A DNA stretch of 64,000 nucleotides from Parabacteroides sp. (GCA_028689545.1 JAQVCX010000003.1:1-64000), one strand, 5' to 3'. Positions 40,358-49,677 are shown, counted from the stretch's first letter. The notes: a model not told the origin generated them from the letters alone. Translations and numbers: made by a program.

Positions 40358-40858
40358 ATGTTGTCTATCATAGATATCATCGAAGATACCACCGTAGACG
40401 GTCCGGGATTCCGGACCGCCATCTACGCGGCGGGTTGCCCGAACCAATGCCCGGGTTGCCATAACCCCGAATCGTGGGACATCCATAAAGGGAAGAAAGT
40501 AAGAACGGAAGAGATCGTGGAGAAAGTATTGGCCGACGAGTTCGCCAACGTCACCTTCAGCGGTGGAGACCCCATGTTCCAGCCCGAAGGTTTCACCGAG
40601 GTGGCCAAGGCGATCAAGGACAAAAGCCGGAAGACGATCTGGTGCTACACGGGATATAAATTCGAGGACCTCATCCAAAACCCGGCGCAAGCCGCCTTAT
40701 TGTCTTACATCGACGTATTGGTGGACGGCCGCTACAAGCAAGCCCTCCGAGACGAAAGCCTTCTATTCCGTGGAAGCAGCAACCAGCGGCTGATCGACGT
40801 ACAAGCCTCTCTAAATCAAAAGAAAGTCGTAACGTATCAGTACGACCCTTTCCTTTAA
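40358..40858 (+). CDS. nrdG: Anaerobic ribonucleotide reductase activating protein
   Basis: Radical SAM 'YAAGCPNQCPGCHNPESW', downstream of nrdD. Confidence 0.95.
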   Translation: MLSIIDIIEDTTVDGPGFRTAIYAAGCPNQCPGCHNPESWDIHKGKKVRTEEIVEKVLADEFANVTFSGGDPMFQPEGFTEVAKAIKDKSRKTIWCYTGYKFEDLIQNPAQAALLSYIDVLVDGRYKQALRDESLLFRGSSNQRLIDVQASLNQKKVVTYQYDPFL

Positions 40859-40950
40859 GGCACGCACATACATAGATTCTTGTACGGAACAAGGAATAAA
40901 CATCCGCCCTCTTACCCATAAAGAGAATCACATCAGTATCTATCTTATAA

Positions 40951-41026
40951 ATCACGACGTGGTCTGTACAGATCACGCCATGGTTTATACAGACCACGAC
41001 GTGAATTGTACAGACCACGTCGTGAT
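40951..41026. repeat. Intergenic inverted/direct repeat cluster C
   Basis: ATCACGACGTGGTCTGTACA (40951-40970) is perfectly complementary to TGTACAGACCACGTCGTGAT (41007-41026); intermediate degenerate units GATCACGCCATGGTTTATACAGACCACGACGTG between. Confidence 0.9.
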
Positions 41027-41130
41027 CTGTACAATAGAAGTATATCCGACGAAGAATATAGAAGCATCCAAATAATTATTCTTACTGAAGTAAGACGGAT
41101 ATTAACTTGATTTCATATCTTTGCCTCGAA

Positions 41131-41306
41131 TTGGTTTCGTACGCTCGTTCGGGCATACGGATTAAAAGGGAATCAGGTGTAAATCCTGAACAGTCCCGTT
41201 GCTGTGAAGCTCTATTTCAAACATTCCGGAAACACTTTCGCCACTGGTATATAAGGATATATACCGGGAAGGCTTTCGGGATGGGAGTCAGTCAGAAGAC
41301 CTGCCA
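41131..41306 (+). ncRNA. Cobalamin riboswitch 4
   Basis: GGGAATCAGGTGTAAATCCTGAACAGTCCCGTTGCTGTGAAG...TTCGCCACTGG...GGGAAGG...GTCAGAAGACCTGCC; -7 TATCTTTG upstream. Confidence 0.95.
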
Positions 41307-41375
41307 ATTAGGGAGAAGTCGTTCGCGAGGACAGAGCGGCTTGGTACGAATCATTTTCTAAACAGGTTTTAAATA

Positions 41376-43391
41376 ATGGCGTTATCCTTTGCTAGAAAGG
41401 GGTACCTCGCTGGCGTATTATCTATGCTGGCGATAGGTATGTCCCACGGACAAAGCAAACTCGACTCTATCCAGCACTTGGACGAAGTTACGGTCACAGC
41501 CCGGAGTTTCAGCTTTAAAGAGGTAATTCCTTCCCAAAAACTATCGGGAAAAGAATTACAGAATTTGAACAGTCACACGGTAGCGGATGCCTTACGCTAC
41601 TTCTCGGGTGTCCAGCTGAAAGACTATGGGGGCGTAGGAGGTATCAAGACCGTAAATATCCGGAGTATGGGAACGAACCACATGGGTGTCTTCTACGACG
41701 GCATCGAATTGAGCAACGCGCAAAACGGACAAGTAGACCTCGGGATGTATTCCTTGGACAATATCGAGGAGATCTCTTTATACAATGGCCAGAAGAGCGA
41801 CATCTTCCAGTCCGCTAAAGATTTCGGCGCGGCCGGCACGCTTTATCTGCGTTCCCGTCGCCCTCGTTTCAAAGAAGGGAAAACGACGAATATCCGAGCC
41901 ACGATGAAAGTAGGCTCCTTCGACGTTATCAATCCCTCGGCCCTGTTCGAATATAAGATATCGGAAAACGTAGCCGCCTCTTTCAGCGCCGAATGGTTAA
42001 GCGGAAGCGGTAAATACAAATTCCGTTACCGCCGTATCAACCCCGCCGGAGAGATCGCTTACGATACGACCGCCGTCCGGGAAAACGGGGACATCAACGC
42101 CACCCGCCTAGAGGCCGGGCTGTATGGTAAGATGAGCGACGGCACTTGGAATCTTAAGTTCTACAACTACAATTCCGAACGAGGCATCCCGGGAGCCATC
42201 GTAAACAACGTATGGAGACGTGGCGAACGGGTATGGGACATGAACTCTTTCATGCAAGGCTCCTACATCAAAGAAATCAACAGCAAATTCAAGACACAGG
42301 TCAACGCAAAATACGCCTTCTACCGTACGCATTATGTGAACAACGACGACAAGCTGATTCATGTAGACAACCTGTATAAGCAACGAGAGATTTACCTATC
42401 CTCCGCGAACGTCTATTCCATCCTCTCGAACTGGGACGTATCCGCTTCTTACGACTTGCAATGGAACAAGATGAACGCCGACATGTATGGATTCGTCTAC
42501 CCGGAACGCTTCACCAACCTCCTTTCGGTCGCCACGGCGCTCCGGTTAGGGAAAGTGAAATTGCAGACCAGCGGACTGGCCACCTTTATCAACGACCGTG
42601 TAAAGGAAGGCCCCGCGCCCGAAGCCCGGCAAATCCTTACACCCGCCGTGTTCGCCTCGTATAAGCCGTTCGAGAAACACGACTTTAATGTACGCGCTTT
42701 CTATAAACGGATCTTCCGCATGCCTACCTTCAACGATTTATATTACGCCGATATGGGAAACTCCAAATTAAACCCGGAATACGTAACCCAATATGACGCC
42801 GGCTTCGCTTACGCGAAAACGTGGGAGAACCATCTTTTCTATCGCTTCAAGATACAGGCGGATGGTTATTACAACAAAGTGAAAGATAAGATCATCGCTT
42901 ACCCCAAAGGCCAGCAATTCCGCTGGACGATGCTGAATTTGGGTAAGGTAGAAATCAAAGGCATAGATGTCAGCGCGGAGACGACCGTCAATCCTGCAAA
43001 AGATCTATTCGTCACGTTGCGCGTACAATACACCTATCAAAAGGCCCAAGACTTCACGGATCCCTCGGATACCTATTACGGCGACCAGATCCCTTATATC
43101 CCTTGGCACAGCGGTTCCGCCATCGCGCAAGCCTCCTTCAAGGGATGGAACCTCAACTACAGCTTTATCTATGTGGGAGAGCGGTATAACCAGCAAGAGA
43201 ATATCAAGTATAATTATACGCAACCTTGGTACACCAGCGATATCTCCTTGTCGAAAGATCTGAAATTCAAATTCGGGCTTATCAAGGCCGCCGTAGAGGT
43301 AAACAACCTGTTAAGCCAAGATTACGACGTGATCTTGAACTATCCGATGCCGAAGCGGAATTACAAAGTATCTTTAACCATCGAGCTATGA
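41376..43391 (+). CDS. btuB: TonB-dependent corrinoid receptor
   Basis: Paralog of the 21069-23072 receptor: 'ADALRYFSGVQLKDYGGVGGIKTVNIRSMGTNHMGVFYDGIELSNAQNGQVDLGMYSLDNIEEISLYNGQKSDIFQSAKDFGAAGTLYLRSRRP'; downstream of riboswitch 4. Confidence 0.92.
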   Translation: MALSFARKGYLAGVLSMLAIGMSHGQSKLDSIQHLDEVTVTARSFSFKEVIPSQKLSGKELQNLNSHTVADALRYFSGVQLKDYGGVGGIKTVNIRSMGTNHMGVFYDGIELSNAQNGQVDLGMYSLDNIEEISLYNGQKSDIFQSAKDFGAAGTLYLRSRRPRFKEGKTTNIRATMKVGSFDVINPSALFEYKISENVAASFSAEWLSGSGKYKFRYRRINPAGEIAYDTTAVRENGDINATRLEAGLYGKMSDGTWNLKFYNYNSERGIPGAIVNNVWRRGERVWDMNSFMQGSYIKEINSKFKTQVNAKYAFYRTHYVNNDDKLIHVDNLYKQREIYLSSANVYSILSNWDVSASYDLQWNKMNADMYGFVYPERFTNLLSVATALRLGKVKLQTSGLATFINDRVKEGPAPEARQILTPAVFASYKPFEKHDFNVRAFYKRIFRMPTFNDLYYADMGNSKLNPEYVTQYDAGFAYAKTWENHLFYRFKIQADGYYNKVKDKIIAYPKGQQFRWTMLNLGKVEIKGIDVSAETTVNPAKDLFVTLRVQYTYQKAQDFTDPSDTYYGDQIPYIPWHSGSAIAQASFKGWNLNYSFIYVGERYNQQENIKYNYTQPWYTSDISLSKDLKFKFGLIKAAVEVNNLLSQDYDVILNYPMPKRNYKVSLTIEL

Positions 43392-44548
43392 AAAGATATA
43401 CATTATATATAATAGGTATCCTGATCGGTATCGGTTGCGCTTTCTCATCCTGCCGCAAGATCGAGATCGTGGTCCCATCGGAATACGAGCTGGTATCCGA
43501 CGGTATCCATCCCGAGGCGAATCCCCAAGGGATGTATTTGGTGAACGAGGGGAATATGGGAAGCAATAAATGTACGCTGGATTATCTGGATTACGTGAAC
43601 GGTTATTATATCCGTAACCTTTACTCGGAGCGAAACCCGAACGTGGTCAAGGAGCTGGGCGATGTAGGCAATGATATCCAGATTTACGGAAGTAAGCTAT
43701 ACGTCGTAGTCAATTGTTCCCATAAAGTAGAGGTACTGGATGCCCGGACTTGCGAGCGGATCACGCAGATAGACATCCCCAACTGCCGGTATATCCGTTT
43801 CTATCGGGGAAACGCCTATGTAACCTCTTATGTAGGCCCGGTGCAAATCGACCCGAACGCTCCGCAAGGAGCCGTCTACCGGGTAGATACGACCAGCCTG
43901 AAAGTGGACGCCAAAGTCATCGTCGGTTACCAACCGGATGAGTTAGAGATTCTGGGTGAATATATCTACGTAGCGAATTCCGGAGGATATCGTGCCCCGG
44001 AGTACGACAATACGGTTTCCGTCATCGAGCTAAACCGCTTCAAGCAAGTCCAGAAGATTCCGGTAGGGATCAACCTGCACCGTATCCGTGCGGATAAATA
44101 CGGTAAATTATGGGTAACCTCCCGGGGAGATTACGACACGGTACATTCCAACCTGTATGTGCTGCAAAAGCGGAAAGGATATAATGAGATGGTGGTTACC
44201 GACACCCTGAATATCCCTTGCTCCAACCTTTGCATCAGCGGAGATTCCCTTTTCTATTACAGTACGGAATGGAACGTGAACACGCAGAGCAACACCCTCT
44301 CGTACGGAATCATAGATGTCCGTACCAAAAAGGTGATCAGCACGAACTTTATCACCGACGGTAGCGAGAAAGACATTCGCATCCCTTACGGGATCATGGT
44401 CCATCCCTATACGAAAGACATCTTCGTCACCGATGCCAAGAATTACGTATCCAGCGGAACCCTCTATTGCTACGATAAGAACGGGATACGGAAATGGGGC
44501 GTACGCACCGGGGATATCCCCGCCCATATGGTTTTCCTTTATAAATAG
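43388..44548 (+). CDS. btuG: BtuG-like surface lipoprotein (YncE/DUF5074-type propeller)
   Basis: Start MKRYTLYIIGILIGIGCAFSSC overlaps btuB stop (ATGA); 'MYLVNEGNMGSNKCTLDYLDYVNGYYIRNLYSERNPNVVKELGDVGNDIQIYGSKLYVVVNCSHKVEVLDARTCERITQIDIPNCRYIRFYRGNAYVTSY'. Confidence 0.8.
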   Translation: MKRYTLYIIGILIGIGCAFSSCRKIEIVVPSEYELVSDGIHPEANPQGMYLVNEGNMGSNKCTLDYLDYVNGYYIRNLYSERNPNVVKELGDVGNDIQIYGSKLYVVVNCSHKVEVLDARTCERITQIDIPNCRYIRFYRGNAYVTSYVGPVQIDPNAPQGAVYRVDTTSLKVDAKVIVGYQPDELEILGEYIYVANSGGYRAPEYDNTVSVIELNRFKQVQKIPVGINLHRIRADKYGKLWVTSRGDYDTVHSNLYVLQKRKGYNEMVVTDTLNIPCSNLCISGDSLFYYSTEWNVNTQSNTLSYGIIDVRTKKVISTNFITDGSEKDIRIPYGIMVHPYTKDIFVTDAKNYVSSGTLYCYDKNGIRKWGVRTGDIPAHMVFLYK

Positions 44549-44557
44549 AACAACGTT

Positions 44558-45838
44558 ATGAGACAAGCTTTATATCTATTCCTTTCAGGTTTCCTGGCAT
44601 TTCTATCCTGTACCCAAGACAAGATACAGATGGTCAGCTTGGGTATCGATGATGTCTATTATCTGCCCCGCATGAAGACCTACCTGCTCAGCCCGGCCTT
44701 TACCGGCGACGAGTATCGGTGGACACTGCACCGGAACGGGACGGACTCTCTCGTATCTACCGAACGTTCTTATATCTTCCTCGCGAAAGACACGGGCACC
44801 TATCAGATGACCTTCCAGATCATTGATAAGGAGACCCTCTATAAGCACGAGTTCCGTTTCGAGGTGATGCAGGAGGAAATAGAATACAGCCCTTATTTAT
44901 CCAAGGTGTACGACTTTTGCCCCGCACCGGGTCAGTTCGTCAATACGATGCCCGAATACGAGGAAGGCGATACGAAAGAAACCATCCTGAAGAAGGTAGA
45001 GGAGAATATCTCCGGCACGAACGACGTGATGATCTCCCTCGGAGGATACGGAGGATATGTGATCTTCGGCTTCGACCATACCGTTATCAACGTGAAAGGG
45101 AAGCAGGACTTTATGATCCTTGGAAACTCTTTCTATTCCGACCTGCCGGAATATCAAGAGAAAAAGGGAGGCAGCTGCGAGCCCGGCATCGTCATGGTCT
45201 CTTTCGACACGAACCAGAACGGCCTGCCGGACGACGAATGGTACGAACTGGCCGGTAGCGAGTACGATAAACCGGAAACCATCAAGAATTATCGCATTAC
45301 CTATGATCGTCCGGATCCCAACAAGATCCCCGAGCCAGACATGAGCCAGCAATGGAGTGATGCCACTTACGTGCCATGGAAAGATAATCAAGGCAATACC
45401 GGTTATCTGGCGAAAAACATATACCATACGCAAAGTTATTATCCGAAGTGGATCGAGGAGCATTCTCTGACTTTCTCCGGTACCCGGTTAAAGGACAACG
45501 CCACGGACGAGAGCGGCTCGGGCAAATACTACGTGCTCTACTCCTATCCATGGGGATACGTAGATAACCATCCGAACGATCACAAGGATCTGAACGGCTT
45601 CGATATCGAATGGGCCGTAGATACGGAAGGCAATAAGGTAGAACTACCCGGCGTAGACTTTATCAAGGTGTACACGGCGGTAAACCAATATTGCGGTTGG
45701 ATCGGCGAGACCTCGACGGAGATTATCCGTGCGCAGGATTTACACATCGCCCCCCCTTCCATCGTCGTACCCGATCCGGTAAGCGAACAAATGAAATCAC
45801 AATACGATCAAGCAATCTTAAAAATAAAAAGCTTATGA
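44558..45838 (+). CDS. Cell-surface lipoprotein with PKD-like N-domain, B12-operon accessory protein
   Basis: Lipobox 'LAFLSC'; N-terminal Ig/PKD-like region, conserved 'VMISLGGYGGYVIFGFDHTVINVKGKQDFMILGNSF...PGIVMVSFDTNQNGLPDDEWYELAGSEY'; in operon with btuBG. Confidence 0.7.
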   Translation: MRQALYLFLSGFLAFLSCTQDKIQMVSLGIDDVYYLPRMKTYLLSPAFTGDEYRWTLHRNGTDSLVSTERSYIFLAKDTGTYQMTFQIIDKETLYKHEFRFEVMQEEIEYSPYLSKVYDFCPAPGQFVNTMPEYEEGDTKETILKKVEENISGTNDVMISLGGYGGYVIFGFDHTVINVKGKQDFMILGNSFYSDLPEYQEKKGGSCEPGIVMVSFDTNQNGLPDDEWYELAGSEYDKPETIKNYRITYDRPDPNKIPEPDMSQQWSDATYVPWKDNQGNTGYLAKNIYHTQSYYPKWIEEHSLTFSGTRLKDNATDESGSGKYYVLYSYPWGYVDNHPNDHKDLNGFDIEWAVDTEGNKVELPGVDFIKVYTAVNQYCGWIGETSTEIIRAQDLHIAPPSIVVPDPVSEQMKSQYDQAILKIKSL

Positions 45839-47694
45839 AAAAGACGATTACCTTACTTCTCTGTACGTTCGCCACGAGCGGCCTAATGGCCCAAGGCAAC
45901 ACCTCATGGATGGCCGCCGGCATAGATCCGGCCCAAATGAGGGATGTACCGTCACAATCATCCATCCTACGTTCCGCGGATATGGATTACAGTCAAGGGA
46001 CATTCATCGTAAACGAGGATTGGTACGGCCATCAGAACAGTACCGTCAATTTCCTTACTCACGATGGAGAATGGCACTATCGTGTCTTCCAAACCGAGAA
46101 TCCGGGTCATGAGTTAGGATGTACCACGCAATTCGGCACGATCTACGGCGATAAGTTCTACTTAGTCTCTAAGCAAGAGCGAGATCCCGGGGCAAAAATC
46201 ACCGGAAGCCGGTTTGCCGTATGCGATGCCAAGACCATGAAGGTGATCAAGGAGTTCAAGTATATCGCCCAAAACACCAAGGGTAAATCCATAGCCGACG
46301 GACGTTCTTATCTTCCGGTAGACGAGCACAAAGGCTATATAGGAACCAGCAACGGTATCTGGATTTACGATAGCGATAAGATGACGATCGACAAACAAGT
46401 AGAAGGTTCCGGAAATCCGAACGCCGATGGATACGGTGAATTGTATTATGCCCAGATCGGAACCATGGTACGAGCCAACGACCTTGTCTTCGCCGTCCAT
46501 CAACAATATGGCTTATTGATAATAGACCCGAAAACCGATAAAGTCATCCGTACCATCGCCGCCCCGATCGAGAAAGAGACCGTAAAAGGGCAAGAGAAGG
46601 ATATCCAACGGGGTTTCGGCTCTATCGTTCAGTCCAAGGATGGCACGCTCTGGATCAGCATGACCCAAAATACGGCCGGGGATGGCTCGGCCTTGGAATA
46701 TATGCTCAACTTAAACCCCTATACCTTTCAGGTAGACACGGTAAAGATCCCGTTAAGCGAGACCATCGGTGTCGTCCCGAACTCTTGGTACGCATGGACC
46801 GCCGATGGTTTCTGCGCCAGTGCCAAAGAAAATAAGATTTATTGGAACGGACAACCGAAAAAAGGCAGTTGGTTCACGGGGTATCAAATCTGCGGGTATG
46901 ATATCGACAAGAAACAATTCTTCCAGCTAATCGACCTTACCCAATTGGAAGAGGGAAATTGGCGCTTATACGGAACGGGATTCCGCCTAAATCCTCAGAC
47001 GGATGAGCTATACACCCTTTTGTATCATGAGTTCCAAGATCCTACGCATCTGTTAGCTCGTATCAGTAACAAAGGCGAAGTAATACAAGAATATTCTATG
47101 ATCGTAAACTATTGGTTCCCGGCTCTTCCGGTATTTCCGGATAATGCGGCACCTGTAGTTTCCTCCAGCTTCCCTTCTTCTATCAGTCTGACGGAAGACA
47201 AGCCCGTCTATAAACTCGCCTTAGGTAATATGGTTAGTGACGCGGACAATATGGACGCTGCCATCGTGAAATCGATCTCCTCCGTTACGCCCTCATCTCC
47301 TATCAGCGCAATTATTCGTAACGACTCATTAATTGTCAGCTCGACCGCTACGACTCCGGAGGATCATCGTTCCACGGTAACGATCCGTTTCAATTCCAAC
47401 GGTAAAATCATCACGAAAGATCTTCTTGTTACCACGGGTAATCCCCCGACAAGCGTAGAAGAACTCGCACGCCCGACGCTTCATCTCTACCCTAATCCAG
47501 CGGTAAATACCATACGAATCAGTATCGGCACAGCCGCCACCGTAGAGATTTACACGACAAACGGCACCAGGGTTCAAAAAGCAGCGATCCAACCGGGTGA
47601 ATCCATAGACGTAAGTCATTTATCCCAAGGACTCTATTTCGTCCGTGTAATCACGGGAGAAAAGACAGAGACCGTAAGGATGATCAAGAGATAA
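45835..47694 (+). CDS. DUF5074-like beta-propeller protein with T9SS type A C-terminal sorting domain
   Basis: Start MKKTITLLLCTFATSGLMAQ overlaps previous stop; propeller 'GTFIVNEDWYGHQNSTVNFLTHDGEWHYRVFQTENPGHELGCTTQFG'; C-term 'LHLYPNPAVNTIRISIGTAATVEIYTTNGTRVQKAAIQPGESIDVSHLSQGLYFVRVITGEKTETVRMIKR'. Confidence 0.85.
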   Translation: MKKTITLLLCTFATSGLMAQGNTSWMAAGIDPAQMRDVPSQSSILRSADMDYSQGTFIVNEDWYGHQNSTVNFLTHDGEWHYRVFQTENPGHELGCTTQFGTIYGDKFYLVSKQERDPGAKITGSRFAVCDAKTMKVIKEFKYIAQNTKGKSIADGRSYLPVDEHKGYIGTSNGIWIYDSDKMTIDKQVEGSGNPNADGYGELYYAQIGTMVRANDLVFAVHQQYGLLIIDPKTDKVIRTIAAPIEKETVKGQEKDIQRGFGSIVQSKDGTLWISMTQNTAGDGSALEYMLNLNPYTFQVDTVKIPLSETIGVVPNSWYAWTADGFCASAKENKIYWNGQPKKGSWFTGYQICGYDIDKKQFFQLIDLTQLEEGNWRLYGTGFRLNPQTDELYTLLYHEFQDPTHLLARISNKGEVIQEYSMIVNYWFPALPVFPDNAAPVVSSSFPSSISLTEDKPVYKLALGNMVSDADNMDAAIVKSISSVTPSSPISAIIRNDSLIVSSTATTPEDHRSTVTIRFNSNGKIITKDLLVTTGNPPTSVEELARPTLHLYPNPAVNTIRISIGTAATVEIYTTNGTRVQKAAIQPGESIDVSHLSQGLYFVRVITGEKTETVRMIKR

Positions 47695-47703
47695 AAATTT
47701 CCT

Positions 47704-47711
47704 TACCTTTG
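47704..47711 (+). promoter_or_regulatory. -7 element TACCTTTG for riboswitch 5
   Basis: Matches TAnnTTTG, directly 5' of the riboswitch and 10 nt after the preceding stop codon. Confidence 0.5.
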
Positions 47712-47719
47712 TGCCCGAA

Positions 47720-47886
47720 TTGGTTTCGTAAAGCCTATTCGGGCATACGGATTAAAAGGGAATCCGGTGAGAATCCGGAACAGTCCCGCTGCTGTGAAAC
47801 TCCTTTAACATTCTAATACTACTTTCGCCACTGGCTCAAGATAGTCGGGAAGGCATTAGAATGGGAGCTAGTCAGAAGACCTGCCA
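47720..47886 (+). ncRNA. Cobalamin riboswitch 5
   Basis: GGGAATCCGGTGAGAATCCGGAACAGTCCCGCTGCTGTGAAACTCC...TTCGCCACTGG...GGGAAGGC...GTCAGAAGACCTGCC; very similar to riboswitch 4. Confidence 0.95.
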
Positions 47887-47947
47887 TTCATTTAAGATTC
47901 ATATCCTCGTGGGTTAGGATATAACGTAAATATAAGAACAAAAAGAA

Positions 47948-49285
47948 ATGATGACAGACAAGGAAGTATTGTTGTTACGGCGTAAATTGGATCTTTTGCT
48001 CCGCACGGGAAAATTGTTGATGGAAAGTGCCGCCGACACGAACCGTATTGAGCGAAACATGAAACGGGTTGCCGCCTTTATGGGTATCCCCGAGGAGAAG
48101 TTGCATATCGATATCCGATGGACCATGATCATGGTGAACGTAAGCGATGAGCGAAACTCATTCTCCAAATTCCAGAAATGTGAGAAGCATGGTATTAACA
48201 TGACGACGATCTCACAGGTAAGCAAGCTTTCATGGCGGGCGATCGAGCAAGATTATTCCTTGGATAAATATGAGGAAGAACTGGAGAAGATCGCTCACCA
48301 ACCCCGGAATTACACCCCTTATATCGTAGCCATTGGAGCGGGATTCGCTTGCGGAGGATTCTGTAAGTTATTCGGATGCGACTGGATGGCATTCCTCTTC
48401 GCTTCCATTTGCGCTTTCGTAGGGTTTAGGGTACGGGCCCGCTGTGTAGAGGCGGGACTTAACGTATATATGAGTATCGCCGCCGCCGCTTTCGTATCCA
48501 CCTGCTTGGCCTATGCGTCCTCTTTCTCCGGGCTATCCCACACACCTTATCATCCATTATTAGCCTGTGCTTTATTTATCGTACCGGGCGTACCCTTGAT
48601 CAACTTCGTGGATGATATGCTAGACAATCATTTGCTGGTCGGCATTACCCGAGCCTCCAATACGGTCATGATGGTAGCCGCCATGACTTTCGGTATCGCG
48701 TTCGCCATGCGGGTACTTGTCATGAATGATGTAGAGATCGATCATAAGTTCAGTGAATTAAGTATGGTTCCACATGATCCATACTACATATACGCGATAG
48801 CAGCCGCTATTGCGGCCATAGGTTTTTCCATGATATTCAACGTTCAGCGTCGTCTATTATGGGTAGTCGCCGTAGGAGGTATCATCGCCGTATGTACCCG
48901 TAACTTCGTAAACTTCGAGTTGGGATATGGTCCCGTGATCGGTTCGTTTATGGGAAGCTTCGTAGTCAGCGTGCTTGCTATCAAGGCCGTCCATTGGTGC
49001 CACGTGCCCAATCATGTGCTGACCATCCCATCGGTTATCCCCATGATCCCGGGAGTCTTGATGTATCGTTCTCTATTAGCGTTCATCAATCTGCATGGAG
49101 TAATCGGTGAGGTCACAAACGCGTTCTTCAATGGTATCAACTCCGCCCTTATCATCCTTTGTATCTCCTTGGGAGTAGCTGTCCCGAACATCTTCGCCCG
49201 CCGCTACATCGCCAAAGATCGCCACCGCCACCTACAAGAAGAGTTGGAGAAGCGTAGGCAAAGGGGGAAGTTTATTGAATGGTAG
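47948..49285 (+). CDS. ThrE-family exporter, fused YjjP-like (DUF1212) and YjjB-like (ThrE_2) halves
   Basis: N-half 'RKLDLLLRTGKLLMESAADTNRIERNMKRVAAFMGI'; ~10 hydrophobic segments; C-half 'VPNHVLTIPSVIPMIPGVLMYRSLLAFI'. Confidence 0.85.
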   Translation: MMTDKEVLLLRRKLDLLLRTGKLLMESAADTNRIERNMKRVAAFMGIPEEKLHIDIRWTMIMVNVSDERNSFSKFQKCEKHGINMTTISQVSKLSWRAIEQDYSLDKYEEELEKIAHQPRNYTPYIVAIGAGFACGGFCKLFGCDWMAFLFASICAFVGFRVRARCVEAGLNVYMSIAAAAFVSTCLAYASSFSGLSHTPYHPLLACALFIVPGVPLINFVDDMLDNHLLVGITRASNTVMMVAAMTFGIAFAMRVLVMNDVEIDHKFSELSMVPHDPYYIYAIAAAIAAIGFSMIFNVQRRLLWVVAVGGIIAVCTRNFVNFELGYGPVIGSFMGSFVVSVLAIKAVHWCHVPNHVLTIPSVIPMIPGVLMYRSLLAFINLHGVIGEVTNAFFNGINSALIILCISLGVAVPNIFARRYIAKDRHRHLQEELEKRRQRGKFIEW

Positions 49286-49350
49286 AATACAATACCAGTA
49301 ATACCATTAATAATCAACCACTTAACCATCGCCACATGTTCTCTATAAAA

Positions 49351-49454
49351 GGCTGTTCAAGTGATCAGTTATTCACTACTTAAGCCGTTAACTAGCGGCT
49401 AGGTATAGCCGCTAGTTGTTCATTTGACAAGTCGCTAGTTATTCACTTCAACAG
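49351..49454. repeat. Intergenic inverted repeat cluster D
   Basis: Inner AACTAGCGGCTA-GGTA-TAGCCGCTAGTT (49390-49417); further copy GTCGCTAGTTATTCACTTC; outer near-inverted GGCTGTTCAAGTGA / TCACTTCAACAGCC. Confidence 0.85.
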
Positions 49455-49586
49455 CCCCAAAAAGGCTCCTATTTCCCGAACGGTAGAATCCGCAGGTTTC
49501 AAGGGAACGACGGGATGCGAAAAGGATGACGGCAAGCCTTTCCAGACCTGCGTGTACACTCTTCCCCAGGTAAAGAAATAAAAAAA

Positions 49587-49626
49587 ATCAGTAAGAATCG
49601 GGCATAAGAGCACCATTCTTACTGAT
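49587..49626. terminator. Terminator ATCAGTAAGAAT...ATTCTTACTGAT between convergent operons
   Basis: 12-bp perfect stem flanked by A tract and CTTTCTTT. Confidence 0.75.
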
Positions 49627-49677
49627 CTTTCTTTAAACTACTCTAGTATATTTACAAGAGGCTTATCCAATCATGGC

